Origin: Anarhynchus alexandrinus
Taxonomy: Eukaryota; Chordata; Aves; Charadriiformes; Charadriidae
Length of the DNA stretch: 64,000 bases
Reading direction: 5' to 3'
NCBI GenBank assembly: GCA_008711295.1
Contig: VUYV01000403.1
Coordinates: forward strand, 513,622 to 577,621
Shown here: positions 26,738-39,600 of the stretch, in pieces
Layout: each line of letters starts with the position of its first letter
How positions within the stretch are numbered: position 1 is the stretch's first letter
Made by a program: the position numbers and the translations under genes
The notes under the pieces: model-generated
Database searches by the model: none
Seen by the model: the letters and a program-made list of their open reading frames with translations, nothing else
Told to the model about the DNA's origin: nothing

Positions 26738-26945
26738 CTAAGACATCACGGGGTCCTGGTAGATAACAAATTGTCAATGAGCCCGCAATGTGCCCTTGTC
26801 GCCAAAAAGGCCAATGGAATCCTGGGCTGCATAGGGAAGAGTGTGGCCAGTAGGTCGAGGGAGGTCATTCTCCCCCTCTACTCGGCACTGGTNTCAGGGT
26901 TCCCTCGTGCCCATCTTTCATACATATTCTGTGATTCTGTGATTA
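26738..26945 (+). repeat. CR1 LINE fragment (RT C-terminal part plus tail)
   Basis: The stretch 'acggggtcctggtagataac' to the N at 26893 reads in frame as the end part of the CR1 reverse transcriptase [23 protein letters not shown], then [20 protein letters not shown] and ILPLYSAL. After the N comes a copy of the left flank, then ATTCTGTG repeats at about 26927-26945, the CR1 3' microsatellite. The region between reverse transcriptase and tail is missing. The join at the N may be an assembly patch. Confidence 0.8.
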
Positions 26946-29401
26946 TTTTCTACCTTGCTGGTGGCTCAGTGTCCCTCTTCACCTGCTCCCAACTTAAAAA
27001 GTACCATAAACACTCCCACCTTCCATCCTTCACAGAGACACACGCACCACTGTACCCCAATTTTTCTGCTAGGATCCCAAGTCTCTTCCCACGCCAAAGG
27101 CTCTCTGTCCATACCATTTTCCCTTGCCATCTATCCTCCTACCCACTGGAAGGATTTTGTCTTCCTCTTGTTTTTCCTGCTCATGGCTCACTTGACCCTA
27201 ATGTCCTTATGCTAAGGACTTTATGCTCGCTCTTTCTGTATGAAAGACTTTATGCTCTTTTTTTTCTTTTCAGTTCAGGCTCCCCCCACCTCCTTCCCTC
27301 CCTACCTCCAGGGCTGGGTTCGTACCCATTCCTCACTGTCCTTAAGGGTTTTTTTTCTGTCTGGGAGAGGAATTATTCAGAGTGTGGGTGTGTCCCAGCT
27401 GTGTTGAAAGGACAGAGAGGATGGATGAGCACTGTTATCTTGGAAGGTGTTAATGTGTGTCCTTAATGGATTTTTGGTTCAGTATACACTTAGAAACGTG
27501 CCTGAGACTGCAGTTCCGATAAACATAGGGAAAAGGCTCTGTACCCTCTTCATGTTTTCTTCCTTCATTATTAAATATTTACCAAAATCAAGAGAGTTCT
27601 GCCTACTCATGTCAAGAAACTCCCTCAAACTCGAGAAATAAATAGAAACTGTATTCAGAAGTTACTGCTTTAGAGAAGACGAGGTAGTGTGAGGCTGAGC
27701 GTAGGGCTCACAAACTCCGCCCATAACTTGTACAAAACCTAGAAAACACAGAGTCTAGCAAATATGATAATGTGATTTATACAAAGATGTTTTCACACTG
27801 AAGAACATCTCTTTAGGCCTCCTAAACCAAAACAAGGCAGTAGCGTGATATGCCAAAACATGTCTACCCATTTTTTTTTATAAAATACTTATCACTTTCT
27901 TCTTCATTTGGGTTTAAAACTAGCATGAAAATTGTCTTAATCTCCACACTCCCAGTCTCATTAAAAAGTCTGTTTCTCTTGCTCTTTTTCCTCTGGTTTA
28001 TTTATTTTTGGCTCCTTCTCTGTCATTCCTGGTTCGTATTTATTTGTGTTTGTTCTTGTTTTTCAAATACGGGACCTGCTTCTATTGTCTTTACTCAGAG
28101 GATTCTTTATTGAAAGCAAATGGCAGTCTTACTGGAGAAAAGGCAACAGAAATGATCCATGGTTTTCATATTAGGATCTTGCTTCTGTGGCAAGCTGCGT
28201 GCTGGTAGAGATATTCACCAATACACAAGTAGCCTCAGATTTGATTGCAGATGACCGGTTAAATACTAGGTTTCCTATATAAGGAATTTATTGTTCAGAA
28301 AGTTTTCTATTTTTAACCTATTTTTAAAATGGTTTCCACTTAGAAGGGGCAGTATTATTTAGGAATCTAATTCTTGTGCTATGAATTATTAAAGACTGAA
28401 GGAAAACTAACTGGTTTGCTGGCAAGGTACATACGTAAGAACATTGACCCATGCCTTTGATGATGGCTTCTTGTCAAATCATTTGAGTGATGCAATTTGT
28501 GCAAAACCCTTTGTATTCTTCTCTGTTGCTTCCAGAAATGGCCAGGTGTTTCTTGGTACATAAATTTTATTAATGTTGAAAGGGGATTGTAAGCTCCTTT
28601 TTTAGCAGAGTGAAGATGGATGATTTATCTCTAAGGCAGTCAAGACTCCTAATTGCACATCTTCAGTCAATGGGAATATTGCTTTTGACTTCAGTAACTA
28701 CAGAATGAAGTCATAGGGAGGAAGATAGATTATTTTTTTTGTCTAACCCTCCCCAGAGGAGATAGTTGAGAATTTTTCTTAGATTGAGACTATGGTTTTC
28801 TCTGAGTCTTGGCATTTCCTTACAAAATACCATTACCTCTATTTTTTCTGCATAATTCATCTCCCTAGAGCAGAGTCTGAACCACCCTGAACAACTACGT
28901 AGTTACCTTGCCACAGCTTGTTTTACCCTGTCCTGGTGTCGTCAATGCTGTATTATGTTGGATACAGAGAAGTTCATAACAACAGACCACAGGGATTTCC
29001 TGAGACACTAGGAAATATTTCCTACATTTCTTTCAGCCTCTTCAGTGTTTCATCCTTGTAATCATATCACTACCCCACTAACCAGCCTCAGAAATATAAG
29101 GGAAACTCAATTTGTTAGCTCTATAGCTTTAAATAATCCTGAACAGAAAAATGTTGGGGAGAGATTGCATGTTATTGGTTTTTTTTTGTCTCTACAATCA
29201 GGCAAAAAGATGAGGCTTTCTGGGGAGTAAACATCTTTCCACAAATCCATCTTTTCCACAAAAGATTTGAGAAGGTGGTCTTTTAGTAAATTTTCCTGAA
29301 GGAAGTTTTAAAACAGGTTTAAATAATTGCCAGATACCTAAATCTCTTTGTCCCAGGGACAATACTTAATAAGCAGTACGCTGCAGTCCACTCCAAATTC
29401 T
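26946..29401. other. Intergenic, no gene recognised
   Basis: Pyrimidine-rich on the plus strand between about 26950 and 27350, then AT-rich. A long open frame runs through the first part (to 27466), but it has only a non-ATG start, includes the CR1 remnant and shows no protein-like character, so I do not call it a gene. Confidence 0.55.
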
Positions 29402-29716
29402 GCTTCTCTTCTCTTCTCTTCTCTTCTCTTCTCTTCTCTTCTCTTCTCTTCTCTTCTCTTCTCTTCTCTTCTCTTCTCTTCTCTTCTCTTCTCTTCTCTT
29501 CTCTTCTCTTCTCTTCTCTTCTCTTCTCTTCTCTTCTCTTCTCTTCTCTTCTCTTCTCTTCTCTTCTCTTCTCTTCTCTTCTCTTCTCTTCTCTTCTCTT
29601 CTCTTCTCTTCTTCTCCTCTCCTCTCCTCTCCTCTCCTCTCCTCTCCTCTCCTCTCCTCTCCTCTCCTTTCCTCTCCTCTCCTCTCCTCTCATTTTTTCC
29701 CTTTCTTTTCTTTTCT
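29402..29716 (+). repeat. Pentanucleotide microsatellite (TCTTC)n then (CTCCT)n
   Basis: About 42 uninterrupted copies of a TCTTC-phase unit run to about 29613, then about 16 copies of CTCCT to about 29691 with a single variant unit, then a TTTTC-rich edge. The whole 310 bp is pure pyrimidine on the plus strand except for an A near 29692. Because the unit is five bases and contains no stop in any register, it generates long but meaningless open frames on both strands (Leu/Phe/Ser on plus, Arg/Glu/Lys on minus). Confidence 0.97.
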
Positions 29717-32700
29717 TGAAATTGTGAGCAATACTGGAAAGTCTGGGCTGTATGATGCAAACAAGTCATAGGCTGGGGACACATGTTTATTGCTCTGCTT
29801 TACTAGAATTACCATATCATGAAGGAAACCTCCCTCATAGGAAGGAATGGAGGTGCGACTGTAGCAGATACATGCAGTTGTCCAAAATTTGGTGTAACAT
29901 GAAACTTCTTCTGAAGACATCAGGTGATGCTTTAAACAGGCAAGTCTGGGTGCAGCCTCTTACTCCTGCTGTTTGGGAAGAAGGTTTGTCTTAGGTGTGG
30001 CAGAGCAGCTAGCAGCAAAATTAACCCTTCAACTCAAGTTTGCTGTTCTCTGGGCAGGGTTGTGAGCCAACCACATTGAAACCTGTTTAAACAGGATAGA
30101 GCCTTTCATGCTTTCTATTGTGTAACTCATACAGCTTTGCAGAAGTTTATCCTAAAAACCAACAGTTGCTAGGTAGAATTAATCTTACAGCATGAAGCTG
30201 GAAAGGTCAGTTCCTTACTTTTTTTGCCAAATGCTAGTAAGCATAGAAGAGATCTGAGAATTAACAAAACCAACAAAAGCTTTATGCAAGGAAAAAAAAA
30301 AAGAACAAGAACTTGACTAATAGAAATTTTCACAAATTCAGTAAATGAGAATTTTGTTCCAATCCCACACCCCTGACATTCTACCCCCCTGCTTACTTCA
30401 AGCCCCCAAACACACAGAGGATGCTATCTTGCTGTCTGAATGGTATGTATCACAAAAGTGACTACGGGCTTAGCTAGTTGCAGAAAGCATTGTGAGTATG
30501 CTCATGCTTACACAGGGTTGATGAAAAGACAATCGCGGGTCCAGAAGAGCCATGGGAACGTAGCAATATACAGCAAATGGGGGGAAAGGGGATGAAAACA
30601 AGGGTGCAGAGCAACGGTAAGATGATTTGGACAAGTGAGGTGAGCAGTCTATCACTTCACCATGGCAGAGCTCTCATCTGCACATCGGTGCACGGGAGGC
30701 TGTATCCTGACTCCCGCGGCTGCAAAGGAATAGTAGTCATGGGGCCTCACGGAGTGTGGGTCCATCCAGCAGACTCAGTGTTTCTGGTGTGGCTTCATCT
30801 TTTTCTCTGTATAAACACTGCTTGCCCCAAGGAAGAGAGAAACTACACCATTGAGTGCAAATGTGTGAGATCTTAGTGATGTGGCTGGGAGGTATGAGAT
30901 AAGGGCAACTTCACAAATCTGTGACCCAGCTGCCACAGATGTGATTCTTCTGTTGGGCTAGGAACACACATAATTTTAGCAATATTGTGGGTTTTGATGG
31001 ACACGACGGCTCCTTCCACATGTGAGTGACCCAGGGCCAAAGAAAAGAAAGCTTGCACCAGTAATGATCTGTAGGACCTGCCATGAGATCTAACAACCAA
31101 TGTGGACAGGGCCACACACCAGCGAGGGAAGACATGGAAGGCCAAGTGAGGAAGTTTGTGCTTGATGCAGCAGAAAAGGAGACAAAAGGACAGGTACAAA
31201 AAACTCCTGAGGCCCAAACAGAAATTTGAGACTATGACACTCTATGCTAGGATACATTGTAATGGAACAAGCTAAATTTGTCTTTAACCTCCTAAAGTAC
31301 GTGTCCTGGGGTAAATTAACCACTTGCACCAAACAGTTCTGGCAGTCTTGGGTGCTAATAAACAAAGCAGAAAGGAGGGATAATATCAGCTCAATAAAGC
31401 CTAAAAGACAAAAGATATTTGCAGCGTGTATTTAATGCATTAAAAGGGGGAAAACAGCATTTGTTGGGCCAATAAGGAAAAGGCAGCAGCTGCTAGGATA
31501 CTAGAGGACAAGGGCTTGCACATATTTTTTTATTTCTGTGAACGGAAATGAGACAAGGAAAAGAGCTTAAGGGAAAAGAGAGTGAGCTTTCAAAGTTATT
31601 CTGTGTCCTTAGCTTCCCTGAGAATTTTTTCTTTCTGTATCTGATTTAGATTATAAAATCCCTAGGGCAGCAATAGTCTTTAATTTGAGTCTTCTTCAGC
31701 ACTGGCCAAACCATTGATGTTTAATGAGCAAATAAAATGTTGATAAATTAATATAAAGGTTGCCTTCCTGCAGTCTGGCACTTAATAGATGACACCCAGT
31801 TAGAACTGAAGTAAAAATGTTTGTACTGAACCTGAGCCCAGGATCAACTTTAAGAGAAGAGCATGAGAGTCCTACCACTGCCTTCAAACGAAGGAGGATC
31901 TGGCTCATGTTGCAAACAATTATTTGAAATTAAGAGCATGCAACTGGGTACTGTACACGCAGGTACGTTTCTGCATATTGCATATGGTAATTTCCCACCA
32001 GACAAACTACAGACCCAGTCAGGCAAGCTGCTGTGTCTTGGTGGACCCCAGGGTTCAACGTGGGTGCAGAAGCCAGCCATGCAAAGCAGCTTGCTGGATT
32101 ATGGCGTAATTCATTGCTGTGGTGCCACTTACGCACTCTAATGGGCTTTATTCACAGCAGGGATGACTGAGGTGCCGGGAGGCACAAGCCAAGTTGAAAT
32201 AGATTTGTCAAGCTTATTTTATGCTTTGTTGTAGCGGCTACATTTTAGACAGATTGTGAAAATCATGTTATTTTTAAGATTTAGATTACAATACTGCCTA
32301 GAGACTAATAAAAATTGGGGATTCTGCTCTAACGGTTGGGTCCCAAAATATGTGAGAACACCAACAGTCTGCAATCCCGACCATCTGCAAGCTAAAGAAT
32401 GGCAAAGATTTATGTGCCATTTGGTTTGCCAACTTCAGTGGGCTCTGGGATATTAAGAAGAATATAGAGGCTGATAAACAGACTCACCTGCCTTTTGATA
32501 TGTTTTCTTTCCTATCTTATCCTGTTTACAATAGTAAATGCCATCTTTTCCCTTCTGCTTTAGCCATCAGGAATTTACGTTGGTCTTTTTGTTTTGTGCT
32601 GTTACAGGAAAGGTAGATTTGGAGGTGGTAGCAGATTTAACTCAGGACAAAGCTAAAAAAATGCTGCCATGGCCATATTCCCCCATCTAACCAAAACAAA

Positions 32701-35700
32701 CAATCTGGAAAAAAATTCCCAGATCAACACATCAAGCAATGGCAAAAAAAAAAAAAAAATCCTTTTGCTGATAAAGTGGCATTCACAGTACAGAGTTTTG
32801 TCACTGGAATTATACAAGTAAAATTACTAGCGTTACCTGTGTACTAATGTATCGAAGATTAAGTCTACTCTTTGTACATGTCCTTGCAAATTAATTGAGG
32901 GATAGCGCAAAAGGGACAGCGTGATATCATTTTTTTTGTGGGTCATTTGGGTAAGAACCTGGTAGATGAGACTTCTCTCAGGTGGAGCTGAGGGGGCTGC
33001 GTGGAGAAGAAGGAGGGGTGGAAGGCAGAACAGGGCAGAGAGGAAGAGCCAGCCACGGTGTGAAAAGCCTTGAAACAGTGTAAATGGATTTCAGCTTCTA
33101 GCTAAGAAAGCAAGCTGAAGAAATGTCTGTCACAGAAACAACTTTCACTTGTCTCCTCCCTGCCCCAAAAAATGAGAATGATATACATAGTTAGACAGAG
33201 AAAGACAGATAGATATATATAGATCTAAAACTGGGAAGAGTGGTTGAGGGAAAAGTAAGACACGCCATATCAGAACATCAGGCAGTTAACGAGAAATGAG
33301 GAGTAGAAGAAACAATTAAAAAATACCGTGACACCATATGGAATTTTCCACGTTCAGTTGCATTTAAAAGCTTTATAAAAGAAGCTTTAAAAACAACTAC
33401 ATTCTCCTCATCTCAAAATAGTGTCCTTTGTTGGAAGATAATATCGTTATTTAAAACCCCCGCAGTTTTATGTGTTTGAATCCACAGATTGCCTAGTACA
33501 GGCATTAGAAACTTATGATCCCAGTGTAAGAGATGGCACGTAGGCTGATTTTGAATTGTAGATGGGCAAGCAGAGGTATGGCTTGGAGCATCGTGGCATT
33601 TTAAGAGAGGCATCGGAAAGAGAAAGCGACTCCCAGTCCCAATGGATGTAATAGCCATTTTCCACTCAGGGTAAACAAGGAATCAATAAGATGCCCCCTT
33701 TTTAGTGTCAGCTGAACCAATGGAAAACCTCTGCCCAAGGACACAAACACACAGATCTAAATAGCGTAGGTCATCTGTTCCTAGGGGTGTCCTGAGATCC
33801 CATAAACGATGGGGCAGAGGACTGAAGGAAATGAAGCCTTGTACGTGAGAGAGAAGGGGCAGAAACGTGAGAGAGAACGAGAAGGTCGTCCAGATATAAA
33901 CTGAGATGCACATACTAGCGTGAGAAAAAACAAGGCTGTGGTTTTGAGATGGAATACTTGTATCTATGCAGAAGTGGGGAGGCCTTCCTCCCCACTTCCT
34001 CCCCTCCCCCTTCTTGGCCTCGCAGGCCCACTGTTTACACTGGTGCTGGTCCTTATATCTCTCTGAACTGACATAACTCGCCAACCCAGCAAAAAACTAA
34101 CCCAGAAAAACCTGGATAATTTTCTGCTGGATTCATTGATTGAATTGGCTCATGCATGGGTCACACAGGTAGCACAGTCACTGAGTGGTCTTGCTGGTGG
34201 AAGGAGGGGAGTATGAAAGGTGAGATGAGGGTGAAGAGAAGGTGAGGCAAGATTTTCTTTCGGAGGAATAGAGCCATCCAGTCGGCTCAGCTGCCTGTGA
34301 AGCCACAGCCTGAAAGCAAGTACGTAAAGCAAAGCACAGCCTGAAAGAAAGCCGAGAGGTTCTCCTGATGCTTTGTTCTTACTCTGTTCCCAAATAGAAA
34401 GAACCCCAAATATCCTAAATTCTCGCTAATCAAAAGGTCAGAAGTAGCAACGCCGTAAGGGTGCTGCTCTAATCCAGCTGCGGCAAGCCGCCATGATTCG
34501 TAAACACGATTCAAGAAGCAGACAGAGTATATTTGATCTGGACAGATAAGAGTGTATGCTGCCTGGGGAAAGAGTTAGATATACTTTGACATAGCTAATA
34601 AAATGCCATGCCTTAGCCTTGACTGTCTTTTGCATACTCATCTTTCTGTGAAGAACACCTGAAGATGTCATTAAGGAGAACAAAGCAAAGCAAAACTCTG
34701 AACTGCAGCCTTTGCATGCTAAATATTGTCCTGAATACACAATGCGTCTGCACAGATTTCCATTGAAATGGGAGCAGAGGTATCACCTGGTGCATTTCTC
34801 AACCTGGGAGAGGCACAGTAAAGTCCCACTTATAAAAAAAGAAAAAATCCATAGTAGTAGCTGGGAAACGGTAGCTTATGACAGCCTTATTAAAGTACTT
34901 TATGGTTTTCATGTAGAATGCTCAAATAGTTTTTATGAAAGTTCCTACTAAAGCAAGACCTCCAGGATCGTACCAAATATGGGTGGAAAGTACCTAGAGG
35001 AATCTCTGTATTCTGTCTTCCTTGGCACCCATGACTTTTTATAGTTCAGTGAAATATCTGCAAATGATTCAGTTAACCTCTTGAATTTTAAGGTAGTAAG
35101 ACTGAATTCTTGGAATACCTGGGGCAATTTGCAGTCTTGGGCGCACGCTGTACCATCAGCTGTTTTATCTTGAGATCACATCAAATTATCATGGTTTTCT
35201 TTGTGGATTTTATGTTCACAAACCCAAATGATCCTAAAATTACCCATAGATCTTTAGGTGAAAATACTTTAGGATGATATCGTGAACCAGGTTGTTAGCT
35301 TTTTTGTCAGCTATTTTAGGTCAAGAATTTTAAAGGACACAGGCACATAGCATAAGGACAATTCAGTTGTGTTGCCAGCTACTGCCGTAGGGAGAAAGAC
35401 CAGATTTTGCCAAAGTCAGCATCAGAGCATCCACTGAGCTCAAGGACTGCATTTTGCTTGCCAGGCATCTTACCAACAGTCACAGAAACATCACTCTGCC
35501 CAGCTTTTGCCAGGAAATCAACTCTACCCAGGTGAGTCACCAAAATGAAGTCCTTCTCGGAGCAGACTATAACCGTATCCACAACACGACAGCGTGCATC
35601 GCATAGTTTTACGGAAGAGCACCCTACTGGGGATGGTGCCTTGGGTTTGCTTGGCTTCTCACACCCACCGCGTTGGAGAGGAAGGGGGGAAGGTCTCGAC

Positions 35701-35839
35701 CACCGCCGCTTTCCCAGTACCCCTCATATCCTTCCCAAGGGGTCTAACAACTGGTGGACTTCACCTTCATACTGTCTATAGAGCATTTTAGGTATTTTGT
35801 TTTAATAAAAAAACTAATTAAAATGGCAATCTGAGAAAT
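29717..35839. other. Intergenic interval, right part, upstream of ITM2B
   Basis: Unique-looking AT-rich sequence with no recognised gene, RNA or mobile element. Small simple repeats are seen at 32742-32758 (A run) and 33190-33225 (AGAC/AGAT patch). It forms the distal 5' flank of ITM2B. Confidence 0.55.
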
Positions 35840-36379
35840 GCAAACACTGCACCGGGGTGAAGCAAACCGCTTATGCCACCCCAAGCCCGCCCTCCCCCCT
35901 GCCCCGGGGAAGGTGCCACCCCCAATGCGAGGCCGCAACCCCACAGCGGGGCCCGCGGGGTGCCAGGGCCCCACCGGGCCCAGCCCGGGGCGAGGCGCGG
36001 GCCTTGTCCCGAAGGCCTCGCAGAGGAGCCAGGCCCGGGGCTGAGGGGGACGGGCCCCCGCGGGGCTCCCCACCGAGGCCAGGGCGGGGGCACCGGGCCG
36101 CTGCCGGCGGTGCCGCCCAGGGGCACAGCCAGGCGCCGGCAGAGAGGTGGCCCCCGCGGGGCACGCAGCCCTCGGCCGCCGAGAGGGGGACCTGCGGGTT
36201 AGAGGAGGACCCAAACCCTCTCCCTACCCCGGGCCGGCCCAAGAGGGCGGAGAGGCCTGGGCCTCCGCCCTCTCCACCTCCCCTCTTCCCGCCCGCCGTG
36301 TCAGGTACCGCCTCCTCTTCTCCCCGCCCCGCCGCAAGCCGCGGCCCGCCTCTCCTCCTCCTCCTCCGCCGCCTGACAA

Positions 36380-36430
36380 GGGGACGGGGGCGGTAGTCGC
36401 GGTGAGGCGGCAGTGGAGGGGGGGGGCGGG
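36380..36430 (+). promoter_or_regulatory. G-run cluster with G-quadruplex potential
   Basis: Four or more runs of G (GGGG, GGGGG, a run of nine G, GGG) lie within 51 bases on the non-template strand, 105-155 bases before the ITM2B ATG. This meets the usual sequence criterion for a quadruplex if longer loops are allowed. It could act in the promoter DNA or in the 5' UTR RNA; no function is shown by the sequence. Confidence 0.5.
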
Positions 36431-36535
36431 CAGCGGTGGCAGCAGCGACGAGACAGGAGGCAGCCCTTGAAGCTCCGGCGGTCCGGGTTGCTTCTCGTCC
36501 TTTTTCTCTTGCGTGCGGGGCGTTGAGGAGCGGCC

Positions 36536-36634
36536 ATGGTGAAGGTGTCGTTCAACTCGGCGTTGGCGCAGAAGGAGGCGGCGAAGAAGGAGGAGGAGAA
36601 CAGCCAGGTGCTGATCCTACCGCCGGACGCCAAG
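36536..36634 (+). CDS. ITM2B: ITM2B coding exon 1 (cytosolic tail)
   Basis: This 99-nt exon encodes 33 residues, MVKVSFNSALAQKEAAKKEE then ENSQVLILPPDAK. The ATG has an excellent context (gcggccATGG). The exon ends GCCAAG at a gtgggg donor (36635) in phase 0. MVKV.FNSALAQKEA is the conserved start of ITM2B. The Lys/Glu-rich middle is in the part of the cytosolic tail I recall as varying between birds and mammals. Confidence 0.96.
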
Positions 36635-39600
36635 GTGGGGATCGGCGTGGGGACGGAGCCGCAGGGGCCGGCCCGGCTGCGCGGCGGTGGGGGGCTCGGC
36701 TGGGCTGGGCTCGGCGGTGAGGTGTTGCCCAGTGGCGGGAGACCCGCTGGGGACGATTTTATTCTTTACGTGCTCTTTTTTTTTCCCCACCCCCGGTCTC
36801 CCCCGGCGATAAGCCGCGGGCGGGCCGGCAGGGAAGGCTGCGCAGCGGTGTGCCCCGCCGCCCCTCTCCGCTCACGCTTCTTAAAATGGCTGACAGGAGA
36901 AGGAGCTTTAAACCGCCGCTTCTCCCTACTTTTTTCGGGGGGGGGGATTTTTGTGGTGGTTTGTTGTTTTTAATTTTTTTATTTAAAAGCCCGGCAGAGC
37001 TTGGACCGCGTCCAACTCGGCTTTTAAGGCGCTTTTCGCCTCCCCCACCGCCCCCCCTCCCCCTTTTGCCTCGCCGGCCCACCGCCGCCTGTCCCGCAGG
37101 GGTACGCACACCCGGCGGGATGCCAGCGAGCTCCCAAACCTAAAACGCTTCAGGGGAGAGGGGAGCGCTGGGCGAGGGTGAAGTTGGGGGGGGAAGGGGG
37201 GGAGCGTGTGTGCGGAGCGCGGTGGTCGTGTGCGAGCAGCCAACTTCGCCTTCAAACTTGGGCTGGTTTATATAAAGGAACAAAAGAGCTGCCTCCCCCC
37301 GCCTCCCCGCCCCAAAACAGCACCCAAACTCCCCGCGCTGTCGCCGTCCCTCCGCGCCTCCAAACAGCAACAAAGAACGCAGCAGCAGCGGCTTTTAAAG
37401 TTTTGTTTGGTTGGGGTTTTTTTTTTTTAAGTGCAGAACTGCCCCAGAATATAAAGGTTTTTGGTTGCAGCCTCTGTGCTGCCGTAGTCAAAAGCAGTTT
37501 TTAATTAGGAGTAGCATAATTTGCCCCAAGCTCTGTGAAAAGGGAATGAAAACTTGAAAAATGGCCAGCCGCACACAAACAGCGTGCCTGGCTGTTTTCA
37601 TTTGCTTTCACAAGCTTTTGTGCATCGAGCCTCTGAATTACCAGATTAGATCTGCAAGAGAGATAAGTGTTTTTTAATTTCCTAAATCTTTATGATGAAA
37701 TTCTAAAGACAGTACGTGTTAAATTCTTAGCATGAAGTTGTGCCCCCGTATAGGTTTTGCCATGGTTTTGATGGGGCCGGGTTCTTCACCTGCAGAACCC
37801 ACTGTCATTTCAAAGCCAAGGGGGACCACAAGATGTTTTGTAGTGACATCCTCCTGGTAGAGCAAGTGGTGAAATTTCACACTTCTACTGAACATACTGC
37901 ATTTATAAAACTCGGTCCGAAGTCTTTAAATCTTTAGAACAGTGTGCCACGACAGATGGGACAGTATCATTACTCAAATTGCCTGCAATCATGGGAAATC
38001 CGTTAGGTGATCTCTGTGCCTAGTTGTTCCTAGCAGGAGAGCTGTGCTCTAGAAGGTAATGGACTCCCTGAGCCCAGCTTGAGCTGCGGAGTTCCTTCCT
38101 GACCCCAGGTTTGGTGATCAGTTTCACACCGAGCATGTAAGCAAGACACAAACTACAAGTTCCAGAAAAAGGGGTTTTTGTACTACCTTGGAATCCAGAT
38201 CTGCCCTGGATCATGTTTGTTCCCAGATAGCCTACCAATTTGGGCTTGTCGTTCCTACTGCTAAACAAACAAAATACATCTGGCTAATTGTACACTGGGG
38301 AGCAAATCCTCCTGACCCTGTCCAGATACTGATGGAAGCATGTTATTTGACTATGATTTCCTTAGCGCGGAGCTGTAAATTCTTGCAGCTGAGGATGAGA
38401 TACAGGATCTGCTTTAACTTTGCCCAGGTCTTAGTACTGCTTTCCTTGCCTAGAAATGAGACTTGCAAACATTTATTAACCAGGTCAAAAGGTGGTCTGG
38501 TCTCACAGTAGCTACTTATAAGTTCTTGCACTCTTAGTAGGGGATGAACATGCCTGAACAAGGCTTAAAACAGTCCTAAAATAGCATGCTAGGAGCGGAT
38601 GCTCTGTACAGATGAAAATTCCAAAAGCAAATGAGTGCTCTTAAGGGACATCAAGCCTTTGACATTCTCCTTGATACATTTCCATCTTTTCTCAGCAGAA
38701 CTGCTGACCTGCATCTACAAGTGGGCAAAATTCTCTTGAAAAAGCTTTTTTTGAGCTTGTGCGTTTTAGAGCATAAATAAAAGCAGATCTGAGTACAGTA
38801 GCGTCATCTGTAGTTTTAGTAGAAAAAGCTCTGCAATCCCTGCAGGATTAACAATATTAAAACAAATTATGTCATGTAGCTGTAGAGGTATTTGGATCTT
38901 CGAGTCTGGGAGTTTATTCTCGGATCTCAGACAAAAAAGGGAACTGAGGGCCATTGTAAAACTTGATGCCTTTCAGGTAAGTGCAAGATATGCTCTTTGA
39001 ACTTTGCCTTCTCTAATATAAATGCATTAGAAATGAATCTCTCTTCCCCCCTTCACAAGGAACTTCTACTGCGTATGTAGTTCTTTGGAGGGAAAGGGAA
39101 AAATAAACCACATCTGACAAATGTATTATTCATCTCACTTCATTGCTGGAAAACCTTTAGCTTCAAGTGAAGTTTGAAGGCAATATGAGAATGTATATAG
39201 AAGAGTGAAAACTGGTAGACTGAAAAAAGGTGGCATCTCCAAAACAGTGTATATGGGATATTTGTTTTCCCCTCTCCGGTATCTTTACAGCCATTGTTTC
39301 TGTAGAACAATAAATAGATCTGGATCACAAGTGTGAACATGAAAAGTATTACAACATTTAATGAAGCTTTCTTTTATGAAGTCCTGGAAGGCGTTCTGGA
39401 CTTGAAGTAAATGGAAACGCCTAAGAATGGAAGAGGATCAGCAGAATTGCACATTCAGAATTTTATTATCAAAAACTTCCAAAGATTTGAGCAAGAGATG
39501 TTAGTAAACAAGTTGATATTAATGAATAAAGCCAAATACTCTGAAGTGTCCAGAAAATAAAGATTCGTGGAATAAGCTTTTGGGCTAGTTCTTCGATGGG

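Larger units (their letters stand above)
35840..37270. promoter_or_regulatory. ITM2B: CpG island and promoter region of ITM2B
   Basis: A strongly GC-rich, CG-dense block of about 1.4 kb surrounds ITM2B exon 1 and starts abruptly from AT-rich flank at about 35840. It contains CCG/CTC triplet runs (36340-36372) and dense G runs just before the start codon. No TATA box is evident. The transcription start is probably between about 36370 and 36530, but this is inferred from the position of the ATG only. Confidence 0.8.

Noticed and set aside
26483..27466. The longest open frame of the window (327 codons, plus strand)
   Set aside because: It begins at TTG, crosses a CR1 remnant and an undetermined base, and its second half is a pyrimidine-rich translation without protein character. 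The openness is explained by CR1 coding sequence and low stop density.
29319..29784. Long open frames on both strands (Arg/Glu/Lys and Leu/Phe/Ser repeats, up to 148 codons)
   Set aside because: They are produced by the stop-free pentanucleotide array; no gene is indicated.
35744..37504. Many open frames of 90-179 codons on both strands around ITM2B exon 1
   Set aside because: They are Pro/Arg/Gly/Ala-rich translations of a CpG island. Only the 33-codon exon at 36536 is supported by family similarity and a splice border.
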